Origin: Mesohalobacter halotolerans
GTDB taxonomy: Bacteria > Bacteroidota > Bacteroidia > Flavobacteriales > Flavobacteriaceae
NCBI RefSeq assembly: GCF_006120725.1
Contig: NZ_SWMU01000003.1
Coordinates: 434,001 to 498,000, forward strand
Direction: 5' to 3'
Length of the DNA stretch: 64,000 nt
The notes beneath the pieces were generated by a model that saw nothing but the letters and a program-made list of their open reading frames with translations, made no database searches and had not been told where the DNA came from. This document shows positions 63,509 through 64,000 of this stretch, one piece after another. How positions within the stretch are numbered: the stretch's first letter is position 1; every line of letters begins with the position of its first letter. Position numbers and translations under genes: made by a program.

Positions 63509-64000
63509 ATGAAAATTATCTGGTTTTTATTGCTAATTGCTTTTAGCTTAAAATGCCTATCGCAAGAAAAGTTCAGCGTTAGTGGCAAAATAAAAGATAT
63601 AGAAAACAATGAAACCCTACTTGGGGTAAATATAATAGTTGAAGAACTTCAAACGGGAACCGTAAGTAATGCCTATGGTTTTTATTCATTGACTCTTCCA
63701 AAAGGTCAATATACATTTACAATAAGCTATCTTGGTTTTGAAACATTAAAAGATACAATCAAACTTAACGGAAATATCAAAAAAAACTTTTTCCTCACTC
63801 CAGCTTCAGAACAATTAGAGGAAATCACTATAAGAGACAATTTTGAACAGCAAAATATTCGTAAACCAGAAATGAGTATTAATCGCTTAAAGCAATCAAC
63901 TATCAAACAGATACCAGTTGTTTTTGGAGAAGCTGATGTCTTAAGGTCAATTGTCCAGTTTCCCGGAGTTACAAACGCTGGAGAAGGTTCTTCTGGGTTT
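63509..64000 (+). CDS. TonB-dependent receptor with N-terminal carboxypeptidase-like domain (5' part)
   Basis: The first 164 codons of a gene cut by the window end. The translation has a signal peptide (about 1-18, ending CLSQ), a carboxypeptidase-regulatory-like domain (about 22-105: SVSGKIKDIENNETLLGVNI, GTVSNAYGFYSLTLPKGQYT, YLGFETLKDTIKL) and the start of the receptor plug (about 140-164: IPVVFGEADVLRSIVQFPGV). The plug wording is that of outer-membrane TonB-dependent transporters in Bacteroidota. No TonB box or substrate can be judged from this part. It is in frame to the last base, and the next gene(s) might show a SusD-like partner. Confidence 0.9.
   Translation, partial: MKIIWFLLLIAFSLKCLSQEKFSVSGKIKDIENNETLLGVNIIVEELQTGTVSNAYGFYSLTLPKGQYTFTISYLGFETLKDTIKLNGNIKKNFFLTPASEQLEEITIRDNFEQQNIRKPEMSINRLKQSTIKQIPVVFGEADVLRSIVQFPGVTNAGEGSSGF

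Overview
The window is a contiguous piece of a Bacteroidota chromosome, most probably a marine member of the Flavobacteriaceae. The grounds are: low G+C; four secreted proteins ending in a type IX secretion (T9SS) sorting domain; the gene order DUF6913-dapA-bamD-rpoZ-coaBC-DUF4835-recN-fabI, which is typical of that family; promoter-like boxes of the TAnnTTTG type instead of a sigma-70 -10 hexamer; and several GTG or TTG starts without an obvious Shine-Dalgarno. I cannot name the genus. There is no phage, transposase, integrase or CRISPR array, and no sign of a large acquired island.

Layout. 1-12175: two giant T9SS-exported modular surface proteins (1543 and 2132 aa), separated by a short orphan ORF that looks like the C-terminal end of a VCBS/FG-GAP protein. 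12315-19685, minus strand: a housekeeping block (fabI, recN, DUF4835, coaBC, rpoZ, bamD, dapA, DUF6913). 19812-33877, plus strand: an ALDH7-type aldehyde dehydrogenase, fabH-accB-accC (fatty-acid initiation), uvrC followed directly by a patatin/outer-membrane-barrel protein, hmgA-hpd (tyrosine breakdown through homogentisate), two rhodaneses and a YifB/ComM ATPase. 34067-36357: a DUF2891 lipoprotein and a divergent Nramp-like transporter. 36366-39950, minus: pepE, a UbiA prenyltransferase, maf, a lipoprotein and a small MscS channel. 40096-42499, plus: a Na+/H+ antiporter and rlmN. 42500-43180: a patch of degenerate CTTTGCG-type repeats around a GxxExxY gene that seems to have lost its normal start codon. 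43181-45595, minus: an ECF sigma factor, an anti-sigma-like membrane protein and an outer-membrane barrel protein. 45671-45983: hairpins and a tRNA-Leu(CAA). 46093-50689, plus: prs, rplY (ctc), pth, ribF and an HTTM protein. 50686-55311, minus: an exported-protein operon (choice-of-anchor-B T9SS protein, beta-propeller-like lipoprotein, MbnP-like protein, MauG-like di-heme peroxidase). 55354-59966, plus: thiL, a lamin-tail T9SS protein and a LuxE-like enzyme. 60031-60294: two tandem copies of a 36-nt element, each followed by a strong intrinsic terminator. 60309-64000: tyrS (minus), an NAD-dependent epimerase, a short RsmI-like methyltransferase and the first 164 codons of a TonB-dependent receptor cut by the window edge.

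The observations I find most worth following are the tandem 36-nt element with terminators (candidate small RNA pair or micro-peptide pair), the MbnP/di-heme pair inside a four-gene exported operon (candidate copper-handling system), the Nramp homologue without the usual metal-binding motifs, and the hairpin-rich stretch between tRNA-Leu and the sigma factor. Everything functional below comes from reading the sequence and recalling families; no search was run.
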